Shown piece after piece: positions 1 to 7,592 of a DNA stretch of 29,170 nucleotides (its first letter is position 1; each line of letters opens with the position of its first letter). The DNA is from a virus: IMG/VR virus record IMGVR_UViG_3300027833_000175, positions 1-29,170 of that record. The stretch is one strand, 5' to 3'. A program made the translations under genes and the position numbers. The notes beneath the pieces were generated by a model. It had not been told where the DNA came from. It saw nothing but the letters and a program-made list of their open reading frames with translations, and did not search any database.

Positions 1-1674
1 TACAGTTGAATCAACTTCGGTATCTTCACTTTCAATAAATTGTTCATACAACCAATTAAAATTGTTTATTAGTTTAAGATCAGCGCCATCAGATAAGCCG
101 TAGTCCCTGCCAGCAATAGCACCTTTAATAGAAAATTCGCCAAATTGTCTGTCGCTTCCCACAGTTGTCCAGATTCGTAATCTTTCATTTGTTTCTTCAT
201 TTTTTTGCCTGTCAATAATTTTTGAACTTAGTTTAGCACACTCTCTAAATGCACTACGCCATGTACTAAATTCACTTGAATTAAATCCTGTGACGCAGGA
301 TATCTTTTCCATCTTTTTAAATCTGTCGCTAATACTAGTTGTCATGTCTGGTCGACTTGTATCCATATCACGTGTCATTTGTGTTGGAAATAATTTTACA
401 CCGCCATATCCATATATAAGATCATTGACAGGATTTTGACTGCGCCATACATGCACGGCTCTGTTATCTTCTACCACATAATCAAAGTTAAAGTCATCTG
501 CAATAACAGCATCACCGTCTACAATCCAAAACATTTCAGTCGAACAAATATTTGCTCCGGCAATGTGTGCTTGGTGTATTCCTCTAACTCCGTGTATACG
601 TTGTGCCCTCGGAAATCTACTTTTAAGTAATTCAAAATTTTCGTCTGCATTTATTTCATCGTATGATATCATTACAATGTCATATTCTTTAGTAACTGAT
701 ACTTGTGCAGGCTCAGGCGTATAAGTTTTAAACTGAGATGAAAAACTATTAAATTGTGTTGTAGACGTTCTTACATACGGATGTTCTGGTCTAGGTGGAT
801 TGCGGTATGTACTTTTAAAGAACTTGCTCTGTTGAGCATCTAAGGGCGTTACAGCAATAGGAATATCTAGTTCTACTAATAGTCGCTCACCGTAATCTTC
901 AATTGCTTCTAATAGGTCGCTTTCATCTTGTACTTTATCATTCCATAACTTATTTAAATATTCAAAGTCACGTACTTGTATATAATCCCAATCTGTACAC
1001 ATTGTTTTATACAGACCTTCTCTTGCTCCGTAAATTGCCCATAAGCCGTTTTGTGAATCTGCGCCAGCCATGCACCATACATACAAACGTTCTAAGTTTT
1101 TCCAATGTGCGCCTATTAGTTCATCTTTTGGAGGACGTACACCGTCAATCAGTGCCATCTTCACACCTTCACGAAAACCAGCACGCCATGCTTGTTGAGC
1201 AGTACTATTATTATGCACTGTACTCATTAAACTATTAATTTGAATATATTCTAAGTCCCAGCAAAAGTCTACTTGTGCTTTTGGGTTATCTGGATCAGCA
1301 TTTTCATGTGTACGCATTGTGAGTACAGTTTGTTTATTCCAGCACTTAATGCCGCCGTTGCCGTACCGTAATCCGTTAATACTGTTATCAGCAGTCCAAC
1401 TAATTACGTGCTTTGATAAGTCTACGCCGTCTTGAAAATTTATTGTTTGATTTAAAAATTGTTCGTCAATTTGATTATCACCGTCGATAGTAATAAAGCG
1501 ATCTGTTTCACTTAAATTAGCACATGCCTTGTGTGCGGCGTCACTACCTTCAACTCCGTGTACACGTTTTGCCCAAGGCACCTTAGTTAATAAGTCTGCA
1601 TAGTTTTCTTCAGCGTTTGGTTCGTCATACGACAAATATATAATATCGTAGTCTAAAACTTTAAATTGTTTCAT
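1..1674 (-). CDS. Partial large GT-A-like (putative glycosyltransferase) protein with two repeat units
   Basis: The frame is open from an ATG at 1674 to base 1 (558 codons, no stop), so the C-terminus lies outside the window. I translated it by hand. The protein holds two related units of roughly 220-300 residues. Unit 1 has YDIIYLSYDE (residue ~8), RVHGV, and TIDGDN (~62). Unit 2 has YDIVMISYDE (~330), RIHGV and IVDGDA (~384). Both units continue with a YGxGG stretch, a WRxxFRE helix (~161 and ~470) and a G-A-D/G-S-D segment. The hydrophobic strand followed by D-G-D resembles the nucleotide-sugar/metal site of GT-A enzymes, and proteins of this look recur in marine myophages; catalytic activity is inferred. 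The start overlaps the end of the 172-residue gene by 14 bases and has only a weak ribosome site, suggesting translational coupling. It is the last visible gene of the cassette. Confidence 0.8.
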   Translation of the reverse strand, partial: MKQFKVLDYDIIYLSYDEPNAEENYADLLTKVPWAKRVHGVEGSDAAHKACANLSETDRFITIDGDNQIDEQFLNQTINFQDGVDLSKHVISWTADNSINGLRYGNGGIKCWNKQTVLTMRTHENADPDNPKAQVDFCWDLEYIQINSLMSTVHNNSTAQQAWRAGFREGVKMALIDGVRPPKDELIGAHWKNLERLYVWCMAGADSQNGLWAIYGAREGLYKTMCTDWDYIQVRDFEYLNKLWNDKVQDESDLLEAIEDYGERLLVELDIPIAVTPLDAQQSKFFKSTYRNPPRPEHPYVRTSTTQFNSFSSQFKTYTPEPAQVSVTKEYDIVMISYDEINADENFELLKSRFPRAQRIHGVRGIHQAHIAGANICSTEMFWIVDGDAVIADDFNFDYVVEDNRAVHVWRSQNPVNDLIYGYGGVKLFPTQMTRDMDTSRPDMTTSISDRFKKMEKISCVTGFNSSEFSTWRSAFRECAKLSSKIIDRQKNEETNERLRIWTTVGSDRQFGEFSIKGAIAGRDYGLSDGADLKLINNFNWLYEQFIESEDTEVDSTV

Positions 1675-2179
1675 CAATAAATCCGTATGAGTTAAAAATC
1701 TTGGGTGTGTATATACTTACATTATCGTGTTCTTCTGGGTATTCGAATTGGACAGTATAACCATGTGTAATCTGTTGTACGGTTGCTGTAAAAGTTCTAA
1801 TCAACAAATGCGGATCATTTGCCTTTGTTATACTAAATTTGCATAGTTGCCTTGGGTCTAATAACATTTGTTCGTTAACATTAACAATTATATTCCATTC
1901 AGTAGTACGTGTTATAATACAGTCACCTGTGCTTTGTTTAGGAACATGATATATTACATCTTTAATATCGTATGTAAGTTTAGGTTGTTCGTATGCTAAT
2001 AATACATATTCTTTTTTTGAAAGATCATATTTCACAACAAAGTTATTTTTTTTATCTGGATTAGTCATAAAGTCAACATATGCATCTTCACTAACTTCTA
2101 AATTATATTCCGATTCAGGTGTATAATTTTGTAAGCCTGTTATCCTACTTGTATCTTTATCAAAAATTAACCAATACAT
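1661..2179 (-). CDS. Hypothetical phage protein, 172 aa
   Basis: A compact 172-residue protein beginning MYWLIFDKDTSRITG. I do not recognise a family with confidence. It looks like a soluble protein rich in beta strand: alternating hydrophobic segments, no signal peptide, no membrane span, no cysteine cluster. Its start overlaps the end of the upstream GT-A-like gene by 13 bases, with an AAGG ribosome site about ten bases before the ATG. Its own end overlaps the next start by 14 bases. This continuous overlap on both sides says it is co-translated with the GT-A-like proteins and may work with them, for example as a partner or accessory domain. That role is inference from position only. Confidence 0.8.
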   Translation of the reverse strand: MYWLIFDKDTSRITGLQNYTPESEYNLEVSEDAYVDFMTNPDKKNNFVVKYDLSKKEYVLLAYEQPKLTYDIKDVIYHVPKQSTGDCIITRTTEWNIIVNVNEQMLLDPRQLCKFSITKANDPHLLIRTFTATVQQITHGYTVQFEYPEEHDNVSIYTPKIFNSYGFIDETI

Positions 2180-2973
2180 TCTTCATACCTTGATAAAATT
2201 TTATCACAAAAATCTTTTTCTGTGTAATGGAAAACTCCGTGTTGTTTATGGTTGCCTATTTTAAGGCCATCATTAAAATACCAGTCTACTTTTTCTTGCC
2301 ATTTTTCACTAGTGTCTACCCAATTTTGTGCATGTAATTTCATATGAACAAAGTCTATTAGATCATTCTCTTGAAAGTTATCGTATTCCATTAATTCAAG
2401 AGCAATAGCAGTACATACATCAATACTGCAATGCTTTGGTTTAAAGTCTTTGCAAAATACTTCGTAAAAATCTTCCCAATCAGTAACTACAGTTTCTAAT
2501 AATGCAAAAAATTGTGCTACACGTTTTGTTTTCTTAAAGTAGTATAATCCAGTATAGATATTAAACAATGCATTGTGATGAAATACTTTTCTATAGTATG
2601 TGTCATTAATAGGTTCTTGTCTATATGTGATTGGATTTTGTGTAAAGTATAGTTGTTGGTCTTTAAATTGTTCCCAGTCTATTTTATCTAAAAATAATAC
2701 ATCACTATCTACAACAATAGTTTCATTGTAGGGACTAAGATCAAATGCTTTCCATCGGTTTTCAATCTTCCATTCACTATCAACTGCTTGATCGTTTTCT
2801 AGTACAATTACTTTGTCAAATATTAATTGTGTTTTTGCATCAACTTCGTGATCCGTAACTAATGTAAAATGTCTGTTGCCACTATGTATACCACTCATTG
2901 CACACAAGTAGGCTTGCTTTACATAATTATCGGTTGTATTATTTTGTGCAAAAATTAAAATGCCTTGCTTCAT
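2167..2973 (-). CDS. GT-A-like putative glycosyltransferase, 268 aa (paralogue B)
   Basis: A soluble 268-residue protein starting MKQGILIFAQNN. After an N-terminal strand and a YVKQA helix comes LSPYNETIVVDSDVLFLD at about residues 77-94. The D-S-D after a hydrophobic strand is the pattern of the metal/nucleotide-sugar site in GT-A enzymes, for example family GT8. Near the C-terminus GVFHYTEKDFC (~246) could supply the third metal ligand His that GT8 enzymes use. It is a paralogue of the preceding gene: the same N-terminal pattern (GIL, NN, YVKQA), the same LSPY-T-DSD core and a Y-R segment after it. It starts inside the upstream gene's end with a four-base ATGA overlap and a GGAAG ribosome site. 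Donor and acceptor cannot be read from sequence. Virion, host-surface or DNA-base glycosylation are all possible. Confidence 0.75.
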   Translation of the reverse strand: MKQGILIFAQNNTTDNYVKQAYLCAMSGIHSGNRHFTLVTDHEVDAKTQLIFDKVIVLENDQAVDSEWKIENRWKAFDLSPYNETIVVDSDVLFLDKIDWEQFKDQQLYFTQNPITYRQEPINDTYYRKVFHHNALFNIYTGLYYFKKTKRVAQFFALLETVVTDWEDFYEVFCKDFKPKHCSIDVCTAIALELMEYDNFQENDLIDFVHMKLHAQNWVDTSEKWQEKVDWYFNDGLKIGNHKQHGVFHYTEKDFCDKILSRYEECIG

Positions 2974-3770
2974 AATAGTTCTTCCAAACAGTATTTGTTC
3001 ATAGCATGTACTGTTAGGCCTTTCGTTTTAATTGGATTATTGTCTATAATAAATGTAAGTGTTTCATTGTCAATATCATGTAGTATATCTTTATCAATAG
3101 TATAATAGAGTTTGCCAGGCATAGGATTAACTAACGTTCCTTTAGCATGTCCGTTCATTATATGTGCGGCAATACTAAATGCAAAATCATTACGAAATGT
3201 TTGTTGTGTAATTTGATACAACATTCTATAGTGTGTCCATTGTTCTTCAATATGCTGTAGCAAGTCAAAGAAGATTTTATTCTGTTTACATTTTGTAAAG
3301 TACACACAAGTTGCCCAATAAAAGTCTACACTTGCATCGCTTATTTTATCAAATTCTCGATAATCAATATGACTCGATTCAGGCGCTAAATGATATGCCT
3401 GTCTATACATTAATAACGGATTATGTTGTGTAAAACAATGTGTATAAGTATCATCACAAATAATAATATCACTATCAATCATTAGAGTTTGTTCGTACGG
3501 TGACAAATTATAACTTAGCACCCTTGCATTATTTTTAAATGTTAGGTGTGTTCCATTATGTCCATTGTTATACATTTTTTTAGTATATTTTTGTGGAGTA
3601 TCTAAAGATATAATATGTTCAAATATTCCATCATCAGGTACATCACAGTCAGTAATAATGCTTGTAGAGAGATTAAGATATTTTTTAGCACGTTCAGCAA
3701 CCATAACGGCTTGCTTTACGTAGTCAATTTCTTCATTATTAAATGCATGTACAAGTATGCCTTTAGACAT
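2970..3770 (-). CDS. GT-A-like putative glycosyltransferase, 266 aa (paralogue A)
   Basis: A soluble protein related to the next gene downstream. It begins MSKGILVHAFNNEE, has a YVKQA helix, and carries LSPYEQTLMIDSDIIICD at about residues 91-108, where D-S-D matches the GT-A metal site. The tail LTVHAMNKYCLEELL contains a His placed like the one in the paralogue. I chose the ATG at 3770 over a GTG at 3797. An AAGGA ribosome site lies seven bases before it, the paralogue aligns from exactly this Met, and the longer form would add nine residues overlapping the upstream gene by 35 bases. With this start the overlap with the 111-residue gene is eight bases. It is the first of four overlapping genes after that gene. 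Transferase activity is inferred from fold-like motifs, not shown. Confidence 0.75.
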   Translation of the reverse strand: MSKGILVHAFNNEEIDYVKQAVMVAERAKKYLNLSTSIITDCDVPDDGIFEHIISLDTPQKYTKKMYNNGHNGTHLTFKNNARVLSYNLSPYEQTLMIDSDIIICDDTYTHCFTQHNPLLMYRQAYHLAPESSHIDYREFDKISDASVDFYWATCVYFTKCKQNKIFFDLLQHIEEQWTHYRMLYQITQQTFRNDFAFSIAAHIMNGHAKGTLVNPMPGKLYYTIDKDILHDIDNETLTFIIDNNPIKTKGLTVHAMNKYCLEELL

Positions 3771-4098
3771 CAAGAATTCCTTGTACAGATCTTTCACTGT
3801 TTACTATTTTTTGATATTCGCTATAGTACGATTCTAATGCAGATTCATATGCTTCAATCAAAGCATTATAAAATTCGCCTCTAGTTTGTATACGAATAGG
3901 AGTATTGTTATTATCTACAAAAATAGGACTGTCAATACTCATTAAAGTTGCAATGAACTCTCTTGATGCAGTAAATTGCCCACCTTCATAATAAATTGTA
4001 GAGTTTTTCTTAAATTTTTCTAATAGAACACGCTTTTGATTTTTAAATGTTGTTACATAGTCAGCATATTCTAGTGCTTTTGTTAGACGTTGATCCAT
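3763..4098 (-). CDS. Hypothetical protein, 111 aa, first gene of the GT cassette
   Basis: A 111-residue soluble protein, MDQRLTKALEYADY at the start, that I cannot assign to a family. The N-terminal ~35 residues and the last third (EFYNALIEAYESALESYYSE) look helical, with a short beta section between (IFVDNNNTPIRIQT). It has no membrane span or signal peptide. It is well supported as a real gene: a GGAGAG ribosome site sits just before the ATG, and a perfect-consensus sigma70-type promoter lies in the 54-base gap upstream. It is the promoter-proximal gene of a cassette that continues with eight-base overlap into the GT-A-like proteins. Its role, structural or accessory to glycosylation, is unknown. 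Confidence 0.8.
   Translation of the reverse strand: MDQRLTKALEYADYVTTFKNQKRVLLEKFKKNSTIYYEGGQFTASREFIATLMSIDSPIFVDNNNTPIRIQTRGEFYNALIEAYESALESYYSEYQKIVNSERSVQGILDV
3778..3782 (-). promoter_or_regulatory. Shine-Dalgarno site AAGGA deciding the start of GT-A-like paralogue A
   Basis: Read on the minus strand, AAGGA ends seven bases before the ATG at 3770. It lies within the coding end of the 111-residue gene. The alternative upstream GTG at 3797 has no comparable site close by, so this element decides the start. Confidence 0.6.
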
Positions 4099-4120
4099 AA
4101 TCTCTCCATAATATTACTAT

Positions 4121-4149
4121 ATTATATAATAGATTTGTTAGATTGTCAA
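4121..4149 (-). promoter_or_regulatory. Perfect sigma70-consensus promoter before the 111-aa gene
   Basis: On the minus strand the -35 box TTGACA (4149-4144) and the -10 box TATAAT (4126-4121) both match the bacterial housekeeping consensus exactly and are separated by the optimal 17 bases. The predicted start is near 4114, leaving a leader of about 16 bases that contains the GGAGAG ribosome site of the gene starting at 4098. It sits in a 54-base gap directly after the stop of the 313-residue gene. It is the strongest promoter-like sequence I found in the window and would drive the GT cassette, probably with unmodified host RNA polymerase. Confidence 0.85.
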
Positions 4150-4152
4150 GTG

Positions 4153-5094
4153 TTAACTTCCAGTGAAATTGGCTTGTCTATTAAGTGCCGGGATTGGAGT
4201 GTCTACATACGAACCGCTTGCTCGAACAACTCCGATAGTAGTTGTAAGAGTACCTACAACAAATTCATCAACAGGTAACGCACCTTTTCCTGTGCCTTGT
4301 CCGGTATCTGCTTCATTCATCCATATACGAAATTCGATTGTGGTTGTATTAACTTCTTTTGCTCTGATGTAATAGTTATTATCAGCATATACACCACTTC
4401 CGGTTTTTCTAAATACTTGCTGTTCACTTGATGTTAATTGGAAATTACCAATTGCTGTGCCTGTACCACTATTACTTGTTGAAGTATAGTTGTATCCAAA
4501 ACTAACTGTGCCTGCATTAGATAACATTGTTGACCAGTCGTTTGTTTTTGCAACATTGCCCCCTGTAGCAGAACTTGCTAAACTAGTTACAAATGTAATT
4601 GTTCCGCCTGCGTTAAAGAAATGTCTACGTGCATCAGCACTTGTAAATACAACCCTAAAATAACCATTTAGTTGTGAATTCCACTGTGTAGGACCAAATG
4701 TTAATGTATCAGGATCACTAGTTGCTGTAGACTGTAACGGTGCTAGTCTATATCTATTAGGTGATGTTTCTAATGTATTCATTGACTGTTCATAGTCAAC
4801 AAATCCTTTTAAGGTACTGCTTGGATCATCACTTGTTTCGTCGGCAATTATATCACCAATAACAATACTAGCAATAGTACCTGCGGCTTGATTAGTTTGA
4901 TGTCGGTTTATTCTGTCAATGTCTGTTTTTAATTGATTAACATGAGATGCAGTGACAGTGTTGGTTACTACAACTTGATTACTAGCCGTAGTTTGGCCGT
5001 AACCTTCCGTACCAGATCCACTACCAAGAATACTTTCGACTCTTGTTTGTAATGCATTGTATCGTGTTGCGGTAATTAAATCACCAACAGCCAT
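4153..5094 (-). CDS. Tandem-duplicated virion-type protein, 313 aa (copy 2)
   Basis: A 313-residue protein starting MAVGDLITATRYNALQTRV, a paralogue of the gene just upstream. The two share most of the first 35 residues (26 of 35 identical by eye, including EGYGQT), a central FTSADARRH-FNAGG segment (~153-166) and the near C-terminal VRASGSYVDTP. The N-terminal ~75 residues look helical with an H-x-N and R-x-x-H pattern; the rest is beta-rich and Ser/Thr-rich, like a virion surface protein. I know related proteins only as uncharacterised genes in marine T4-like phages. It follows three fibre-like genes, so a role in the tail fibre or baseplate is likely but inferred. It has its own AGGAGA ribosome site and sigma70-like promoter, unlike its sister copy. 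Confidence 0.8.
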   Translation of the reverse strand: MAVGDLITATRYNALQTRVESILGSGSGTEGYGQTTASNQVVVTNTVTASHVNQLKTDIDRINRHQTNQAAGTIASIVIGDIIADETSDDPSSTLKGFVDYEQSMNTLETSPNRYRLAPLQSTATSDPDTLTFGPTQWNSQLNGYFRVVFTSADARRHFFNAGGTITFVTSLASSATGGNVAKTNDWSTMLSNAGTVSFGYNYTSTSNSGTGTAIGNFQLTSSEQQVFRKTGSGVYADNNYYIRAKEVNTTTIEFRIWMNEADTGQGTGKGALPVDEFVVGTLTTTIGVVRASGSYVDTPIPALNRQANFTGS

Positions 5095-5121
5095 ATATTA
5101 TTCTCCTAAACGTACAGTATT

Positions 5122-5150
5122 AGTATACTATACTTTCTTAATTATGTCAA
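5122..5150 (-). promoter_or_regulatory. Sigma70-type promoter TTGACA-17-TATACT before the 313-aa gene
   Basis: On the minus strand TTGACA (5150-5145) is followed after 17 bases by TATACT (5127-5122), one mismatch from the -10 consensus. The -35 box contains the TGA stop codon of the upstream 302-residue gene, so stop and promoter share bases. The predicted start is near 5115, about 20 bases before the ATG at 5094, with AGGAGA between. Confidence 0.75.
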
Positions 5151-6055
5151 AGGTTATTTGTAGCCGCAAATGCTGGAGCCGGAGTATCAACATATGATCC
5201 GCTTGCTCTAACAAAACCTATTTTGGCTTCTAATAATCCTTGTACTGGCTCATCAATTTTGTATCCTGATACTGCGGCATCAAAGAATTCATATTTTACT
5301 TGTATTGTAGAACTGTTAGGTGCTTTGGCATAAAGAATATAATTGTTATTGCCATATACTCCGGTTGCCGCTTTTCGATAAATTTCTTGGTAAGATGTAG
5401 TTAAATCATAGTTGCCTATAGACTGTACAACACCTGTACCAGTTGTTGTCGTTGTATCATAATTTAAATTAATAGTGCCTGCATTACCAAGTATTGCCGC
5501 CCAGTCTTGACTTTTAGCAACACTATCGCCTGATACTGGTGTTCCGCTCAACGAACTTATAAATGTAAGACTTCCTCCAGCATTAAAATAATGCCTACGA
5601 GCATCTGCACTTGTAAAAGATACAAGGAATTCACAATCGATTGGAGCCGTCCATTGATTTCGTCTTTGGTTAACTGCAACATTATTAGTTGTACTACTTT
5701 GCGCGGCAGTTAATCTAAATCTATTTCCGGTTGTTTCAATAATACTAATAAAGTCTTCATAATCTTTGAAGCCTTCTTTTGTGTCTGCGCCACTAGTATC
5801 TTCAGCAACAGTGTCGCCTACTTCTACTTCTGCAATAGAATTTGGTAATGCACCTGTTTGATGAATGTAAATCTTATTTAAGTCAGTAAATAATGCATTA
5901 ACATGTGTAGAGTTAATTACAACATTACTTGAAACTTGCGAACTAGTAACAGTTTGGCCGTAGCCTTCATTTGATGATCCATTACCTAAGATGGCACTCA
6001 CTCGGCCTTGTGCGTTATTATATCTTGCGGCTGTAATTAAATCGCCAACTGCCAT
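5147..6055 (-). CDS. Tandem-duplicated virion-type protein, 302 aa (copy 1)
   Basis: The sister of the 313-residue protein. It starts MAVGDLITAARYNNAQGRV and shares EGYGQT, FTSADARRH-YFNAGG, a Q/N-D-W near residue 180, NAGT and the VRASGSYVDTP tail signature. The central and C-terminal beta-rich parts differ most. The DNA also shows the duplication: the sequences around 4196-4229 and 5180-5213 are still closely alike. The ATG at 6055 has a GAGGAAG ribosome site upstream and, further up, an exact T4-type late-promoter octamer, so this copy is expected late with the fibres. The function is unknown. Being next to fibre genes suggests an exposed virion part or a fibre-associated factor. Confidence 0.8.
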   Translation of the reverse strand: MAVGDLITAARYNNAQGRVSAILGNGSSNEGYGQTVTSSQVSSNVVINSTHVNALFTDLNKIYIHQTGALPNSIAEVEVGDTVAEDTSGADTKEGFKDYEDFISIIETTGNRFRLTAAQSSTTNNVAVNQRRNQWTAPIDCEFLVSFTSADARRHYFNAGGSLTFISSLSGTPVSGDSVAKSQDWAAILGNAGTINLNYDTTTTTGTGVVQSIGNYDLTTSYQEIYRKAATGVYGNNNYILYAKAPNSSTIQVKYEFFDAAVSGYKIDEPVQGLLEAKIGFVRASGSYVDTPAPAFAATNNL

Positions 6056-6086
6056 GCCTTACTTCCTCTTTATATACGTGTTTTAA

Positions 6087-6094
6087 TATTTATA
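6087..6094 (-). promoter_or_regulatory. T4-type late promoter TATAAATA before the 302-aa gene
   Basis: The minus strand reads TATAAATA exactly, the late-promoter octamer recognised in T4 by the gp55 sigma factor with the gp45 clamp. It overlaps the TAA stop of the 492-residue gene and lies 31 bases before the ATG at 6055. Initiation would fall near 6080. No -35 box is needed for this promoter class and none is visible. Confidence 0.65.
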
Positions 6095-7568
6095 CTTTTA
6101 AAACACACTCTATTAACTTTTCTTCATCGGAAGTGCTTGTTTCTAAGGCAATTCCAACTAATCCAGTACTTGCAATAGTTGAAGCAACGCCATCTTGCCA
6201 AGCATACACTGGTTGGCCTTTTGATACAGGACCACTAACTCTTACAGGAACACGACCTTTAAGACCAACTGCTTGACCTTCTGCTGTGCTGTTCATTAAA
6301 TATGCTGGTTCTGCTGATATAACACCAACTGCATGATGACTTACACTTGCTGGTTTAACTTCTGCTTCTCCACCTACTGCCATTACTGTACCAACTGGCC
6401 ATTCTTCTGTAGTTGCATACACTTCTGCTAAGTCAGCATATTGTGCTTGTGTTGCTGTTCCTCTAAAGAAGTTAGCATGTAAGTCTCCTGTACTATCACG
6501 CAACGCTGTTGTATTTGCAATAGCACTTGTATCACCTGCATAGTCTGCACTGTTAAATTTAATTGCACTTGTACTTGATGAATTACCTTGGAAATTGTCT
6601 GCCCAAACATTTGACCATTTAGCAGTACTTGATCCTAATGTATATGTACTTGTTGAACCCGGATTAATACCAGTTGATTGAATAATAACACTGTTAGTTT
6701 GTACACTATTTGCATTACTTGTTTTAAATCTAATAATATTATTTGTACCAACCTCGTTAGCAATAACACCTTGGTTACCATTTTCGACATAAACATGTAA
6801 ATCATTCTGATCGCCAATTGTAATTCCTGCATCGGGGAATCTTACAACCTCAGCAAATGTAGTTGGTATGCCTGGTGTTGATTGAACAAAACTGCTTGGT
6901 AATAATCCACCTAATCTTAGTGAGTTTGATGATGTTCCCCAATAACGATGATTAGTTGATGTAACACCATTAGTTGCATCTACTGTGTTTACCATTGTAG
7001 TGCCTTTTCTGATAACATCAAACCCTGTAATAGCGTTTGCTGGATCAGTTGAATCAATAGTAAATTCTTGTCCACTAACAGCAAAGATAACCTCATCATC
7101 AATTGTTGCAACAATTATACTATGGTTTACATTTGTTGTATCACGCACTGTTTGACTTTTCATTTGTGTAAGTCCACTACCTGCGCCTTGCGGTCCAACT
7201 AATACAAATGATGATCCATTATATGTATACAACTGACTGTTGCCTGAATCCCACCAAAAATCACCCGATGTTAATCCTACTGGCTGTGTGGTTGAAACTT
7301 CTGCACCGCCTGTAGTTTTAAATTTTGTACCATCGTAAAACTTAATTTTTCCATTTGTTGAATCATGCCATATTTGTCCGCTAGTTGGTTTTGGCGGTTG
7401 TGATGTTCCGCTAAAGTTTTCTAACAAAAACAAAAAGTTTTCATTTTGTATTTCGCCGTATCCAGCGTAGTTTTTACCAACAAACGTTAAGTCTGTTGTT
7501 GTGTCAACGGTACCATCCTGTACTACTACAAGTGTTGCTCCGCTGTATTTGTTAATCGTATAAGCCAT
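6090..7568 (-). CDS. Tail-fibre-like protein with YADLAE / peptidase-G2-like C-terminal domain, 492 aa
   Basis: The first ~130 residues (MAYTINKYSGATL; NYAGYGEIQNENF; LLENF; SGQIWHDS; FYDGTKF; DFWWDS; LVGP) form the module shared with the two upstream fibre-like proteins. A beta-rich shaft follows, including the YTLGSSTAKWSNVWA segment (~310) common in phage fibres. From about residue 376 the tip reads ADLAEVY, then a Gly/Val-rich domain with AVGVISAEPAYLMN, LKGRVPVRVSGPVSKG and GIALE. This pattern is known in marine phage fibres and resembles the peptidase-G2 (IMC) autocleavage/trimerisation domain. Cleavage here is not demonstrated, and I did not identify a catalytic pair. The ATG at 7568 has an AAAGGG ribosome site. 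It probably trimerises as part of the adsorption apparatus at the baseplate. Confidence 0.85.
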   Translation of the reverse strand: MAYTINKYSGATLVVVQDGTVDTTTDLTFVGKNYAGYGEIQNENFLFLLENFSGTSQPPKPTSGQIWHDSTNGKIKFYDGTKFKTTGGAEVSTTQPVGLTSGDFWWDSGNSQLYTYNGSSFVLVGPQGAGSGLTQMKSQTVRDTTNVNHSIIVATIDDEVIFAVSGQEFTIDSTDPANAITGFDVIRKGTTMVNTVDATNGVTSTNHRYWGTSSNSLRLGGLLPSSFVQSTPGIPTTFAEVVRFPDAGITIGDQNDLHVYVENGNQGVIANEVGTNNIIRFKTSNANSVQTNSVIIQSTGINPGSTSTYTLGSSTAKWSNVWADNFQGNSSSTSAIKFNSADYAGDTSAIANTTALRDSTGDLHANFFRGTATQAQYADLAEVYATTEEWPVGTVMAVGGEAEVKPASVSHHAVGVISAEPAYLMNSTAEGQAVGLKGRVPVRVSGPVSKGQPVYAWQDGVASTIASTGLVGIALETSTSDEEKLIECVLKV

Positions 7569-7592
7569 GTTTCAACCCTTTAATTATAACTA

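Noticed and set aside
436-1238. Plus-strand frames of 64 and 111 codons near the left edge
   Set aside because: They lie opposite a well-supported minus-strand protein that is open from 1674 to base 1, show no ribosome sites and give composition unlike a protein family.
3771-3797. GTG at 3797 as start of the first GT-A-like gene
   Set aside because: The ATG at 3770 has AAGGA at seven bases and aligns with the paralogue from its first residue.
4099-4152. A rho-independent terminator in the gap before the GT cassette
   Set aside because: I found no GC-rich hairpin followed by a T run on the minus strand; the gap is accounted for by the promoter.
6428-6832. Short minus-strand frames in another register within the 492-residue gene
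   Set aside because: They are fully contained in the main frame, Met/Leu/Gln-rich, without start signals; the same applies to 9948-10145 and 25654-25878.
7583-7588. TATAAT on the minus strand before the 492-residue fibre gene as a sigma70 promoter
   Set aside because: The expected -35 position reads AGTGTG, which does not resemble TTGACA; the late-type octamer next to it is the better candidate.
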